Translations under genes and position numbers: made by a program
Shown here: positions 11,101 to 25,479 of the stretch, piece by piece
How positions within the stretch are numbered: the first letter of the stretch is position 1
Layout of the letters: every line of letters begins with the position of its first letter
Source of the DNA: Xylocopa sonorina
Taxonomy: Eukaryota; Arthropoda; Insecta; Hymenoptera; Apidae
NCBI RefSeq assembly: GCF_050948175.1
Contig: NW_027490178.1
Span: 868,001-932,000, forward strand
Direction: 5' to 3'
DNA: 64,000 bases
Notes under the pieces: model-generated
What the model was told of the DNA's origin: nothing
What the model saw: only the letters and a program-made list of their open reading frames with translations
Database searches by the model: none

Positions 11101-11880
11101 CAATGAATATTATCTCCTATCATGAAACATAGAAATGAGATGCGATATCGCTATATAAGGAATCACTACAACTCTATTGCTTCGATACGTAGACATCAAT
11201 TATACGCTTTTTCCTAGCAAGGAAGTGTCGCATTTACATACATTTCAAGCGTAGACGATGAATTCAAAACACTTCGCAATGAATATTATATCTTACCATG
11301 AGACGTAGAAATGAGGTGCGATGTCGCGTTATAGGAAGCATTAGAACACTTATGCTACGATACGTAGACATCTGCAAACGCCCTTTCCTAGCAAGGGAGT
11401 GTCGCATTTACATTCTTTTGAAGTGAATACGAGGTTATAATAACACTCCACAATGAATATTATATCTTATCATGAAACATAGAAATGAGATGCGATATGG
11501 CGATTTAAGAAGCAGTATATCTCTATTGCTTCGAGACGTAGATATCTGCAAACGCTATTTCCTAGGAAGGAAGAGTGGCATTTACATTCATTTAAAGTCT
11601 AGACGAGGAATACGTAACACTTCGCAATGAATATTATATATTATCATGAGACATAGAAATGATATGCGATTTCGCGTTTTAAGAAGCATTAGAACTCTAT
11701 TGCTTCGATACGGAGACATCTGCAATCGCTATTTACTAGCAAGGAAGTGTCGCATTTACATTCATTTGAAGTGTATTCCAGGTATACATGACACTTCGCT
11801 ATGAATATTATATCCTATCATGAAACATAGAAACGAGATGCGATATTTGGTCTAAGAAGCATTAGATCTCTATTGCTTCG
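10555..11880 (+). repeat. Block shared with 36296-37791
   Basis: The run from TATAAGTGACACTTCG with ATGAAACATCG through TCGCGTTATAGGAAGC to GATATTTGG matches the region around 36296-37791. The offset is 25,738 bp at the left end and 25,911 at the right, a change of about one monomer, so a monomer was gained or lost between the copies. The left part also matches 41690-41900. Confidence 0.75.
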
Positions 11881-14800
11881 ATACGTAGACATCTGCCAAC
11901 GCTATTTCCTAGCAAGGAAGTGTCGCATTTACATTCATTTGATGTGATTGCGAGGTATACATGACACTTCGCAATGAATATTATATCTTCTCATGAAACA
12001 TAGAAATGAGATGCGATATGGCAATTTAAGAAGCATTAGAACTCTATTGCTTCGATACGTAGACATCCGCAAACGCTACTTCCTAGCAAGGAAGTGTCGC
12101 ATTTAAATTATTTTGAGAGGAGTACGAGGTATACGTGGCACTTCGTAATGGATATTATATCTAATCATGAGACATAGAAATGAGATGCGATATCGCGAAT
12201 TAAGAAGCACTAGAACTCTATTGCTTCGATACGTAGAAATCTGGAGCCGCTATTGCCTAGCAACGAAGTGTCGCATTGACATTCATTTGAAGCGTTTACG
12301 AGGTATACATAACACTTCGCGGTGATTATTATATCTTATCATGGAACGCAGAAATGAGATGCGATGTCGCGGTTTAAGAATCATTATGACACGCTTGCTA
12401 CGATACGTAGACATCTGCAAACGCTATTTCCTAGCAGGGAAGAGTAACATTTACATTCCTCTGAAGTGAATACAAGGTATACATGAAACTTTGCAATGAA
12501 TATTATATCTTATCATGAAACATAGAAATGTGATGTGATATCGCGTTTTAAGAAGCATTAGAATTCTATTGCTACGATACGTAGACATCTGCAAACGTTA
12601 TTTGCTAGCAAGGGAGTGTCCCATTTACATTCTTCTGAAGTGAATACAAGGTATACATGACACTTCGCAATTAATATTATATCTTATCATGAAACATAGA
12701 TATGAGATGCGATATCCCATTTCAAGAAGCATTACAACTCTATTGCTACGATACGTAGACATCTGCAAACTCTATTTCCTAGCAAGGAAGTGTCGCATTT
12801 ACATTCATTGGAAGTGAATACGAGGTATACATAACACTCCACAATGAATATTATGACTTATCATGACACCAAGGAATGAGGATCGATTTCGCGTTTTAAG
12901 AACCATTAGAACTCTATTGCTTCGATACGTAACCATCTGCAAACGCTATTTCCTTGCAAGGATGTGTCGCATTTACATACTTTTTAAGTGAATACGAGGT
13001 ACACATGACACCTCGCAATTAATATTATATCTAACCATGAAACATGGAAATGAGATGCCATATCGCGTTTTGAGAAGCATTAGAACTCTATTGCTTCGAT
13101 ACGTAGGCATCTGCAAACGCTACTTCCTAGCAAGCAAGTGTCGCATTTACATTCATTTGAAGTGTATGCGAGATATACATAACACTACACGATGAATATT
13201 ATACCTCATCACGAAACATAGAAATTTGAGGCGACATCGCGATTTAAGAAGCATGAGAACTCTATTGCTACGATACGTAGACACCCGCAAACGCTATCTC
13301 GTGGCATGGAAGTGTCGCAAATACATTCTTCTGGAATGAATACAAGGTAAACATGACACTTCGCAATGAATATTATAACTTATCATGAAACACAGAAATG
13401 AGATGCTATATGGCGATTTAAGAAGCATTAGAACTCTATTGCTTCGATACGTAGACATCTGCCAGCGCTATTTCCTAGCAATGAAGTATCGCATTTAAAT
13501 TCACTTGAAGTGTATGCGAGGTATACAAGACACTTCGCAATGAATATTATATCTTATCATGAAACATAGAAATGATATGCGATATCGCGATTTAAGAAGC
13601 GTTAAAACTCTATTGCATCGATACGTAGACATCTGCAAACGCTATTTCCTAGCATGGAAGTGTCGCATTTACATTCATTTGAAGAGTATCCCAGGTATAC
13701 ACTCCGCAATGAATATTATATCTTATCATGAGGCATAGAAATGAGATGCGATATCGCCATTTGAGAAGCTGTAGAACTCTAATGATACGATACGTAGTTA
13801 TCTGCAAACGCTATTTCCAAGCAAGGAAGTGTCGCATTTACATTCATTTGAAGTGTAGACGGGATATACATAACACTGCACAATGAATATTACATCTTAT
13901 CATGCAGCATATAAATGTGGAGCGATTTCGCGTTTTTAGTAGCATTTGTACTCTGTTGCTTCGATACGTAGGTGTCTGCAAACGCTACTTGCTAGCAAGG
14001 AAGTGTCGCATTTACATTCTTTTGAAGTGAATACGAGGTATACATAACAATCCACAATGGATATTATATCTTATCATAAAACATAGAAACGAGATGCGAT
14101 ATCTCGTTTTAAGAAGCATTAGAACTCTGTTGCTTCGATACGTAGACATCTGCCATGGCTATTTCCTAGCAAGGAAGTGTCGCATTTACATTCGCTTGAA
14201 GTGTATGCCAGGTATACATGATACTTCGCAATGAATATTATATCTTATAATGAAACATAGAACTGAAATGCGATATCGCGTTTTAAGAAGCGTTAGAATT
14301 CTGTTGCTACTATACGTAGACATCTGCAAACGCTATTTCCCAGCAAGGATGTGCCGCATTTACATTCATTTGATGTGTATGCGAGGTATACATGACACTC
14401 CACAATGAATATTATATCTTATCATGAAACAGAGAAATGAGATGCGATATGGCATTTTAAGAAGCAGTAGATCTCTATTGCATGGATACGTACACATCTG
14501 CCAACGCTATTTCCTAGCAAGGAAATGTCGCATTTACATTCTCTTGAAGTGAAAACGAGGTATACATGACACTTCGCAATGAATATTATATCTTATAATG
14601 AAACATAGAAATGAGATGCTATATCGCGTTTTAAGAAGAATTAGAACTCCATAGCTACGATACGTAGACAACTGCAAACGCTATTTCCTAGCAAGGAAGT
14701 GTCGCACTTACATTCTTTTGAAGTGAATGCGAGGTATGCATGACACTTCGCAATGATTATTATATCCTATCGTGAAACATAGAAATGAGATGCGATATCG

Positions 14801-17607
14801 CGATTTAAGAAGCACCAGAACTCTATTGCTACGATACGTGGACATCTGCAAACGCTATATCCTAGCAAGGAAGTGTCGCATTTACATTCATTTGATGTGT
14901 ATGCGAGGTATACATGACACTTCGCAATGAATATTATATCTTATCATGAAACATAGAAATGAGATGCGATATCGCGTTTTAAGAAGCATTAGAACTCTAT
15001 TTCTTCGATACGTAGACATCTGGAAACGCTATTTCCTAGAAAGGATATGTCGCATTTACATTCATTTGATGTGTATGCGAGGTATACACAACACTCCACA
15101 ATGAATATTATATTTTATCATGAAACACCGGAAGGAGATGCGATATCGCGATTTAAGAAGTATTAGAATTCTACTGCTACGATACGTAGACATCTGCAAT
15201 CGCTATCTAATAGCAAGGAAGTGTCGCACTTACATTCTTTTGAAGTGAATGCGAGGTATACATAACACTGCACAATGAATATTATACCTTTTCATGAAGC
15301 ACATAAATGGGGAGCGATTTCGCGTTTTAAGAAGCATTGGAAATCTATTGCTTCCATACGTAGACATCTGCAAACGCTAATACCTAGCAATGAAGTGTCG
15401 CCTTTTAATACGTTTGAAGTGTATGCGTGGTATACAAGACACTTCGCGACGAATATTATATCTTATCATGAATCGCAGAAATGGGATGCGATATCGCGCT
15501 AAAAAAGCATTAGAACTCTATTACTACGATACGTAGACATCTGCAAACGCTATTTAATAGCAAGGAAGAGTCGCGTTTGCATTCTTTTGAAGTGAATACG
15601 AGGTACACATAACATTTCACAATGAATATTGTACCTTATCACGAATCATAGAAATGAAATGCGATATCGCGATTTAAGAAGCATTAGAACTCTATGCTTC
15701 GATACGGAGACATCTGCAAACGCTACTTCCTAGCAAGGAAGTTCCGCATTTACATTCTTTTGCAGTGAATATGAGGTATACATGACACTTCGCAGTGAAT
15801 ATTATATATTTATCATGAGACACAGAAATGAGATGCGATATCGCGTTTTAAGAAGCATTAGAAATCTATTGCTTCGATACGTAGACTTCTGGAAACGTAA
15901 TTTCCTAGAAAGGAGGTGTCGCATTTACATACAATTGAAGTGAAGGCGAGGAATACATAACACTTCGCAATGAATATTATATCTTATCATGAAACATAGA
16001 AGTGAGATGCGATATCGCGATTTAAGGAGAATTAGATCTCTATTGCTATGATACGTAGACATCTGGAAACGCTATTTCCTGGAAAGGAAGTGTCGCATTT
16101 ACATTCATTTGTTGTGTATGCGAAGTATACATAACACTTCGCAATGAATATTATATCTTATCATGAAACATAGACATGAGATGCGGTATCGCGTTTTGGG
16201 AATCTTTAGATCTCTATTGCTACGATACGTAGACATCTGCAAACGCTATTTCCTAGCAAGGAAGTGTCGCATTTACATTCTTTTGAGGTCAATACGTAGT
16301 ATACAATACACTTCGCAATGAATATTATGTCTTATCATAAATCATAGAAATGAGATGCGATATCGCGATTTAAGAAGCATTAGAACACAATTGCTTCGAA
16401 CGGAGACACCTGCAAACGCTTCTTCATAACAAGGAAGTGTTGCATTTACATTCTTTTGAAGTGAATACGAGGTATACATAACACTCCACAATGAAGATTA
16501 TATCTTATCATGAAACATAGAAATGAGATGCGATATCGCGATTTAAGTAGCATTAGAACACTATTGCTACGATGCGTAGATATCTGGGAACGCTATTTCC
16601 TAGCATGGAAGTGTCGCATTTACATTCATTTGAGGTGTAGACGAGGAAAACATGACACTTCGCAATGAATATTATATCTTATCATGAAACATAGAAATGA
16701 GATGCGATAGCGCGACTTAAGAAGGATTAGAACTCTATTGCTACGATACGTAGACATCTGATAAAGCTATTTAATAGGAAGAAAGAGTCGCACTTACATT
16801 CTTTTGAAGTGAATACAAGGTACACATAACACTCCACAATAAATATTATATCATGTCATGAAATATAGGAATGACATGCGATATCACGATTTAAGAAGCA
16901 TTAGAAAACTATTGCTTCGATTCGCAGATATCTGAAAACGCTATTTCCAAGGAAGGAAATGTCGTATTTACATTCTTTTGAAGTGAATACGAGGTATACA
17001 TAACATTCCACAATGAATGTTATATCTCATCATGAAACATAGGAATGAGATGCGATATCGCGATTTATAAAGCATTAGAAATCTATTGCTACGATACGTA
17101 GTCATCTGCAAACGCTATTTAATATCAAGGAAGTGTTGCACTTACATTCTTTTGCTGTGAATACGAGGTATACATAACAATCCACAGTGAATACTATATC
17201 TTATCATGAAACATAGAAATGAGATGCGATATCGCGTTTTAAGCAGCATAAGAACTCTATTGCTACGGTACGTAGATATTTGCAGACGCTATTTCCTAGC
17301 AAGGAAGTGTCGCATTTACATTCTTTTGAAGCGAATACGAGGTATACGTGACACTTCGCAATGAATATTATATCTTATCGTAAAACATAGAAATGTGATG
17401 CGATATCTCGTTTTAAGAAGCATTAGAACTCTGTTGCTTCGATACGTAGACATCTGCCATCGCTATATCCTAGCAAGGAAGTGTCGCATTTACCATCATT
17501 TGAAGTGAATGCGAGGTATACATAACACTGCACAATGAATATTATATCTTATCAGGATACATAGAAATGAGATGCGATATCGCGTTTTAAGCAGCCTTAG
17601 AACTCCA

Positions 17608-18615
17608 TTGCCTCGATACGTAGACATCTGCAAACGCTAGTTCCTAGCAGGGAAGTGTCGCATTTACATTCATTTGAAGTGTAGACGAGATATACATAGC
17701 ACTGCACAATGAATATTATATCTTATCATGAAACGTAGAAGTGAGTTGCTATATCGCGGTTTAAGAAGCATTAGGAATCTATTGCTTCGATACGTAGACA
17801 TCTGCAAACTCTACTTCGTAGCAAGGAAGGTTCGCATTTACATTCATTTGAAGTGTATGCGAGGTATACAGGACATTTCGCAATGAATATTATATCTTAT
17901 CATGAAACATAGAAATGGGATGCGATATCGGGTTTTAAGAAGCATTATAACTCTATTGCTTCGATACGTAGACATCTGCCAACGCTATTTCCTAGAAAAG
18001 AAGTGTCGGATTTACATTCATTTGAAGTGAATACGAGGTATACATGACACTTCGCAATGAATGTTATACCATGTCATCAAACATAGAAATGACATGCGAT
18101 ATCGCTTTTTAAGAAGCATTAGAACGCTATACATTCGATACATAGACATCTGCAACCGCTATTTCCTAGAAAAGAAGTGTCGGATTTACATTCATTTGAA
18201 GTGAATACGAGGTATACATGACACTTCGCAATGAGTATTATATCTCATCATGAAACATAGAAATGAGATGCGATATCGCGTTTTAAGATGCACCAGTACC
18301 CCATTGCATCGCTACGTAGACATCTACAAACATTACTTCCTTGCAAGCAAGTGTAGTATTTATATTCTTTTGAAGTGAATACGAGGTATACGTGTCACTT
18401 CTCAATGAATATTATATCTTATCACGAAACATAGAAATGTGATGCGATATCTCGTTCTAAGAAGCATTAGAACTCTATTACTTCGATACGTAGACATCTG
18501 GAAGCGTATTTTCCTGGAAAGGAAGTGTTGCTTTTACATTCATTTGAAGTGTAGACGAGGAATACATAACACATCGCCATGAATATTATATCTTATCATG
18601 AGCCATAGAAATGAG
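17608..18615 (+). repeat. Block shared with 45059-46066
   Basis: About 1 kb matches at an offset of 27,451 bp. Shared rare features include GAAGTGAGTTGCTATATCGCGG, TATACAGGACATTTCG, TATACATTCGATACATAG and GATGCACCAGTACCCC. It ends where the two regions carry different monomers, and related monomers then appear in a different order on each side (18.7-19.7 kb against 46.3-47.25 kb). Confidence 0.8.
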
Positions 18616-18707
18616 ATGCGACATCTCGATTTAAGAAGCATTAGAACCATATCGCTTCGATACGTAGACATCTGCAAACGCTATTTCCTAGCAAGGAAGT
18701 GTAGCAT

Positions 18708-19767
18708 TTACATTCTTTTGAAGTGAATACGAGGTATACATGACACTTCGCAATGAATATTATATCTTATAATGAAACATAGAAATGAGATGCCATATCG
18801 CGTTTTAACAAGCATTAGAACTCTATTGCTACGATACGTAGACATCTGCAAACGTGTTTTCCGTGCACGGAAGTGTCGCATTTTTATTCTTTTGAAGTGA
18901 ATACGAGGTACACATGACACTTCGCAATGAATATTATATCTTATCATGCAACATAGAAATCAAATGCGATATCGCGTTATGAGAAGCATTACAACCCTAT
19001 TGTTACGATACGTAAACATCTGCAAACGCTATTTCCTAGCAAGGAAGTGTCGCATTTACACTCATTTGAAGTGTATGCGATGTATGAGCTACACTTCGCA
19101 ATGAATATTGTATCCTATCATGAAACATAGAAATCAGATGCGATATCTCGATTTCAGAAGCATTAGAACTCTATTGCTTCGATACGTAGACATCTGCAAA
19201 CGCTTTGTCCTAGCACGGAAGTGCCGCATTTACATTCTTTTGAAGTGAATACGAGGTGTACATGACACTTCGCAATGAATATGATATCTTATCATGAAAC
19301 ATAGAAATGAGATGCCATATCGCGTTTTAAGAAGCATTAGAACTCTATTGCTACGATACGTAGACATCTGCAAACGTTTTTTCCGTGCACGGAAGTGTCG
19401 CATTTTTATTCTTTTGAAGTGAATACGAGGTATACATGACACTTCGCAATGATTATTATATCTTATCATGCAACATAGAAATCAAATGCGATATCGCGTT
19501 ATGAGAAGCATTACAACCCTATTGTTACGATACGTAAACATCTGCAAACGCTATTTCCTAGCAAGGAAGTATCGCATTTACATTCATTTGAAGTGTATAC
19601 GAGGTATACATGACACTTCGCAATGAATATTATATCTTATCATGAAACATAGAAATGAGGTGCGATATCGCTTTTTAAGTAGCATTGGAACTATATGCTT
19701 ACGATACGTAGACATCTTCAAACGCTATTTCCTAGCAAGGAAGAGTCGCATTTACATTCATTTGAAG
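18708..19767 (+). repeat. Three-monomer unit in two copies, with palindromic variant
   Basis: Two units 522 bp apart (3 x 174; landmark at 18861 and 19383) share monomers with GATGCCATATCGCG, then TGCAACATAGAAATCAAATGCG. In these the usual CCTAGCAAGG is replaced by CCGTGCACGG, giving the perfect 14-base palindrome TTCCGTGCACGGAA. One more copy lies at about 46489. Confidence 0.75.
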
Positions 19768-21950
19768 TGAATACGAGGTTTACATGACACTTCGCAATGA
19801 ATATTATATCTTATCATGAAACACAGAAATGAGATGCGACAACTCATTTTAAGAAGCATTAGAACTCTATTGTTGCGATACGTAGACAACTGGAAACGCT
19901 ATTTCTTAGCTAGCAAGTGTCGCTATTACATTCTTTTGATGTGAATACGAGGATTACATAACACTCCACAGTGAATATCAAATCTTATCGTGAAACATAG
20001 AAATGAAATGCGATGTGCCTATTTAAGAAGCATTAGAATTCTATTGCTTCGATACGTAGACATCTGCAAACGCTGTTTCCTAGCAAGGGAGTGTCGCATT
20101 TACATTCATTTGAAGTATATGCGAGGTATACATCACACTGCACATTGAATATTATATCTTATCATGAAACATAGAAATGAGGTGCTATATCGCGATTTAA
20201 GATGCACTAGAACTCTATTGCTTCGATACGTAGACATTTGCAAACGCTATTTCCTAGCAAGGGAGTGTCGCATTTACATTCTTTAGAAGTGAATACGAGG
20301 TATACATAACACTGCACAATGAATAATATATCTTATAATGAAACATAGAAATGAGATGCGATATCGCGATTTAAGAAGCATTAGAACTCTAATGCTACGA
20401 TACGTAGACATCTGCAAACGCTATTTCCTAGCAAGGAAGTGTCGCATTTACATTGTTTTGAAGTGAATACGAGGTATACATGACACTTCGCAATGAATAT
20501 TGTATCTTATCATGAAACATACGAATGAGATGCGATATCGCGTTTTAAGAAGAATTAGAACTCTATTTCTACGGTACGTAGGCATGTGCAAACGCTATTT
20601 CCTAGCAAGGGAGTGTCGCATTTACATTCACTTGAAGTGTATGCGAGGTACACATGACACTTCGCAATGATTATTATATATTATCATGAAACATAGAAAT
20701 GAGATGCGATATTCGCGTTTTGAGAAGCATTAGAACACAAATGCTACGATACGTAGACATCTGCAAACGCTATTTCCTAGCAAGGAAGTGTCGTATTTAC
20801 ATTCTTTTGAAGTGAATACGGGGTATACATAACACTGAACATTGAATATTATATCTTATCATGAAACATAGAAATGAGATGCTATATCGCGTTTTAAGAA
20901 GCATTACAACTCTATTGCTACGATACGTAGACATCTGCAAACGCAATTTCGCAGCAAGAAAGTGTCGCATTTACATTCTCTTGCAGTGAGTACGACGTAT
21001 ACATGTAACATCGCAATGAATATTATATCTTATCATGAAACATAGAAATGAGATGCGAAATCGCGTTTTGAAAAGTATTAGAAATCTAATGCTACGATAC
21101 GTAGTCATCTGCGAACGCTATTTCCTAGCAAGCAAGTGTCGCAAATACATTCTGCTGAATTGAATACGAGGTAAACATGACACTTCGCAATGAATATTAT
21201 AACTTATCATGAAACACAGAAATGAGATGCGATATGGCGATTTAGGAGGCATTAGAACTCTATTGCTTCGATACGTAGACATCTGCCGACGCTATTGCCT
21301 AGCAAGGAAGTGTCGCATTCGCATTTTTCTGAAGTGAATACGAGGTATACATAACAATCCACAATGAATATTATATCTTATCATGAAACATAGAAATGAG
21401 ATGCGATATGGCGATATAAGAAGCATTAGAACCCTATTGCTTCGATACGTAGACATCTGCCAACGCTATTTCCCAGCAAGGAAGTGTCACATTTACATTC
21501 CTTCGAAGTGAATACGATGTATACCTAACACTCCACAATGATTATTATATCTAATCATGAAACATAGAAATGAGATGCGATATCGCGATTTAAGAAGAAT
21601 TGGAACTCCATTGCTTCGATACGTAGACATCTGCAAACACTATTTCCTAGCAAGGAAGTGTCGCATTTACATTCAGTTGAAGTGTATGCGCGGTGTACAT
21701 GACACTTCGCAATGAATATTATATCTTATCATGAAACATAGAAATGAGATGCAATATCGCGGTTTAAAAAGCATTAGAACTCCATTGCTTCGATACGTAG
21801 ACATCTGCAAACGCTATTTCCTAGCAAGGAAGTGTTGCATTTACATTCTTTTGAAGTGTAGACGAGGAATACATAACACTTCGCAACGAATATTATATCT
21901 TATCATCAAACTTAGATATGAGATGCGATATCGCTATAGAAGAATCATTT

Positions 21951-23342
21951 GAACTCTATTGCTTCGATACGTAGACATCTGCAGACGCTACTTCCTAGCT
22001 AGGAATGGTCGCATTTACATTCGCTTGAAGTGAATACGTGGTATACTTAAACCTTGTAACTGAATATTATATCCTATCATGAAACATAGAAATGGGACGC
22101 GATGTCCCGTTTTAAGAAGGATTAGAAATCTATTGCTTCGATACCTAGGCATCTGCAAACGCTATTTCCTAGGAAGGAAGTGGCGCATTTAAATTCTTTT
22201 GAATTTAATACGTGGTATACATGATACTTCGCAATGAACATTATATCTTATCATGAAACATAGAAAAGAGATGCGATATCGCGATTTAAGCAGCCTTAGA
22301 TCTCTATTGCTTCGATACGTAGACATCTGCAGACGCTACTTCCTAGCAAGGAATGGTCGCATTTACATTCGCTTGAAGTGAATACGTGGTATACATAACC
22401 TTTCTAACTGAATATTATATCCTATCATGAAACATAGAAATGGGACGCGATATCGCGTTTTAAGAAACGTTAGAACTCCATTGCATCGGTACGTAGTCAT
22501 CTGCAAACGCTACTTCCTAGCAAGAAAGTGTCGCATTTACATTCATTTCAAGTGTATGCGAGGTATACATATCCCTCCTAACTGAATATTATATCCTATC
22601 ATGAAACATAGAAATGGGATGCGATGTCCCGTTTTAAGAAGCATTAGAAATCTATTGCTTCGATACCTAGGCATCTGCAAACGCTATTTCCTAGGAAGGA
22701 AGTGGCGCAATTAAATTCTTTTGAATTTAATACGTGGTATACATGATACTTCGCAATGAACATTATATCTTATCATGAAACATAGAAATGAGATGCGATA
22801 TCGCGAATTAAGCAGCCTTAGAACTCTATTGCTACGATACGTAGACATCTGCAAACGCTACTTCCTAGCAAGGAAGTGTCGCATTTACATTCATTTGAAG
22901 TGTATGCGAGGTATACATAACCCTCCTAACTGAATATTATATCCTATCATGAAACATAGAAATGGGATGCGATGTCCCGTTTTAAGAAGCATTAGAAATC
23001 TATTGCTTCGATACCTAGGCATCTGCAAACGCTATTTCCTAGGAAGGAAGTGGCGCATTTAAATTCTTTTGAATTTAATACGTGGTATACATGATACTTC
23101 GCAATGAACATTATATCTTATCATGAAACATAGAAATGAAATGCGATATCGCGATTTAAGCAGCCTTAGAACTCTATTGCTACGATACGTAGACATCTGC
23201 AAACGCTACTTCCTAGCAAGGAAGTGTCGCATTTACATTCATTTGAAGTGTATGCGAGGTATACATGACACTTCGCAATAAATATTATATCTTATAATGA
23301 AACATAGAAATGAGATGCGATATCGCGTTTTCAGAAGTATTG
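21951..23342 (+). repeat. Eight-monomer higher-order unit, copy 1
   Basis: A 1,392-bp unit (8 x 174) repeated immediately at 23343-24734. It is built from alternating monomer types: one with AATTTAATACGTGGTATAC, CAATGAACATTATATC and AAGCAGCCTTAG; the other with CTCCTAACTGAATATTATATCC, GATGTCCCGTTTTAAG and GATACCTAGGCATC. This suggests amplification from a dimer (348 bp). Confidence 0.9.
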
Positions 23343-24734
23343 GAACTCTATTGCTTCGATACGTAGACATCTGCAGACGCTACTTCCTAGCTAGGAATGG
23401 TCGCATTTACATTCGCTTGAAGTGAATACGTGGTATACTTAAACCTTGTAACTGAATATTATATCCTATCATGAAACATAGAAATGGGACGCGATGTCCC
23501 GTTTTAAGAAGGATTAGAAATCTATTGCTTCGATACCTAGGCATCTGCAAACGCTATTTCCTAGGAAGGAAGTGGCGCATTTAAATTCTTTTGAATTTAA
23601 TACGTGGTATACATGATACTTCGCAATGAACATTATATCTTATCATGAAACATAGAAAAGAGATGCGATATCGCGATTTAAGCAGCCTTGGATCTCTATT
23701 GCTTCGATACGTAGACATCTGCAGACGCTACTTCCTAGCAAGGAATGGTCGCATTTACATTCGCTTGAAGTGAATACGTGGTATACATAACCTTTCTAAC
23801 TGAATATTATATCCTATCATGAAACATAGAAATGGGACGCGATATCGCGTTTTAAGAAACGTTAGAACTCCATTGCATCGGTACGTAGTCATCTGCAAAC
23901 GCTACTTCCTAGCAAGAAAGTGTCGCATTTACATTCATTTCAAGTGTATGCGAGGTATACATATCCCTCCTAACTGAATATTATATCCTATCATGAAACA
24001 TAGAAATGGGATGCGATGTCCCGTTTTAAGAAGCATTAGAAATCTATTGCTTCGATACCTAGGCATCTGCAAACGCTATTTCCTAGGAAGGAAGTGGCGC
24101 AATTAAATTCTTTTGAATTTAATACGTGGTATACATGATACTTCGCAATGAACATTATATCTTATCATGAAACATAGAAATGAGATGCGATATCGCGAAT
24201 TAAGCAGCCTTAGAACTCTATTGCTACGATACGTAGACATCTGCAAACGCTACTTCCTAGCAAGGAAGTGTCGCATTTACATTCATTTGAAGTGTATGCG
24301 AGGTATACATAACCCTCCTAACTGAATATTATATCCTATCATGAAACATAGAAATGGGATGCGATGTCCCGTTTTAAGAAGCATTAGAAATCTATTGCTT
24401 CGATACCTAGGCATCTGCAAACGCTATTTCCTAGGAAGGAAGTGGCGCATTTAAATTCTTTTGAATTTAATACGTGGTATTCATGATACTTCGCAATGAA
24501 CATTATATCTTATCATGAAACATAGAAATGAAATGCGATATCGCGATTTAAGCAGCCTTAGAACTCTATTGCTACGATACGTAGACATCTGCAAACGCTA
24601 CTTCCTAGCAAGGAAGTGTCGCATTTACATTCATTTGAAGTGTATGCGAGGTATACATGACACTTCGCAATAAATATTATATCTTATAATGAAACATAGA
24701 AATGAGATGCGATATCGCGTTTTCAGAAGTATTG
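23343..24734 (+). repeat. Eight-monomer higher-order unit, copy 2
   Basis: Matches the preceding 1,392 bp with only a few differences found by eye (for example AGCCTTAGATC against AGCCTTGGATC near 23690). It is the most recently duplicated stretch I can identify. About 33 bases after 24734 repeat the unit start, as expected from unequal crossing over. A two-to-three-monomer fragment of the same unit lies at 47600-48120. Confidence 0.9.
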
Positions 24735-25479
24735 GAACTCTATTGCTTCGATACGTAGACATCTGCAAACGCTACTTCCTAGCAAGGAAGTGTCGCATTC
24801 ACATCCATTTGAAGTGTAGACGAGGAATACATAGCACTTCACAATGAATATTATATCTTATCACGGAACATAGAAATCATATGCGATATCGCGATTTATG
24901 AAGCATTAGAACTGTATTGCTTCGATACGTAGACATCTGGAAACGCGATTTCCAAGAAAGGAAGTGTCGCAATTACATTCAAGTGAAGTGTAGACGTGGA
25001 GTACATAACACTTCGCAATGAATACTATATCTTATCACAAAACATAGAAATGAGATGCGATATCGCGTTTTTAGAAGCATTAAAACTCAACTGATAGGAT
25101 ACGTAGACATCTGCAAACGCTATTTCCTAGCAAGGAAGTGTCGCATTTACATTCATTTGAAGTGTATGCGAGGTATACAAGACACTTCGCAATGAATATT
25201 ATATCTTATCAAGTAATATAGAAATGAGATGCGATATCGCGTTTTTAGAAGCATTAAAACTCAACTGATAGGATACGTAGAAACCTGCAAACGCTATTTA
25301 ATAGCTGGGAAGTGTCGCATTTATATTCTTTTCAAGTGAATACGATGTATACATAATACTTCGCAATTAATATTATATCTCATCATAAAACATAGAAATC
25401 AGATGTGTCATCTCGTTTTAAGAAGCATTAGAACTCTGTTGCCTCGATACGTAGACATCTGCTAACGCTATTTCCTAGC

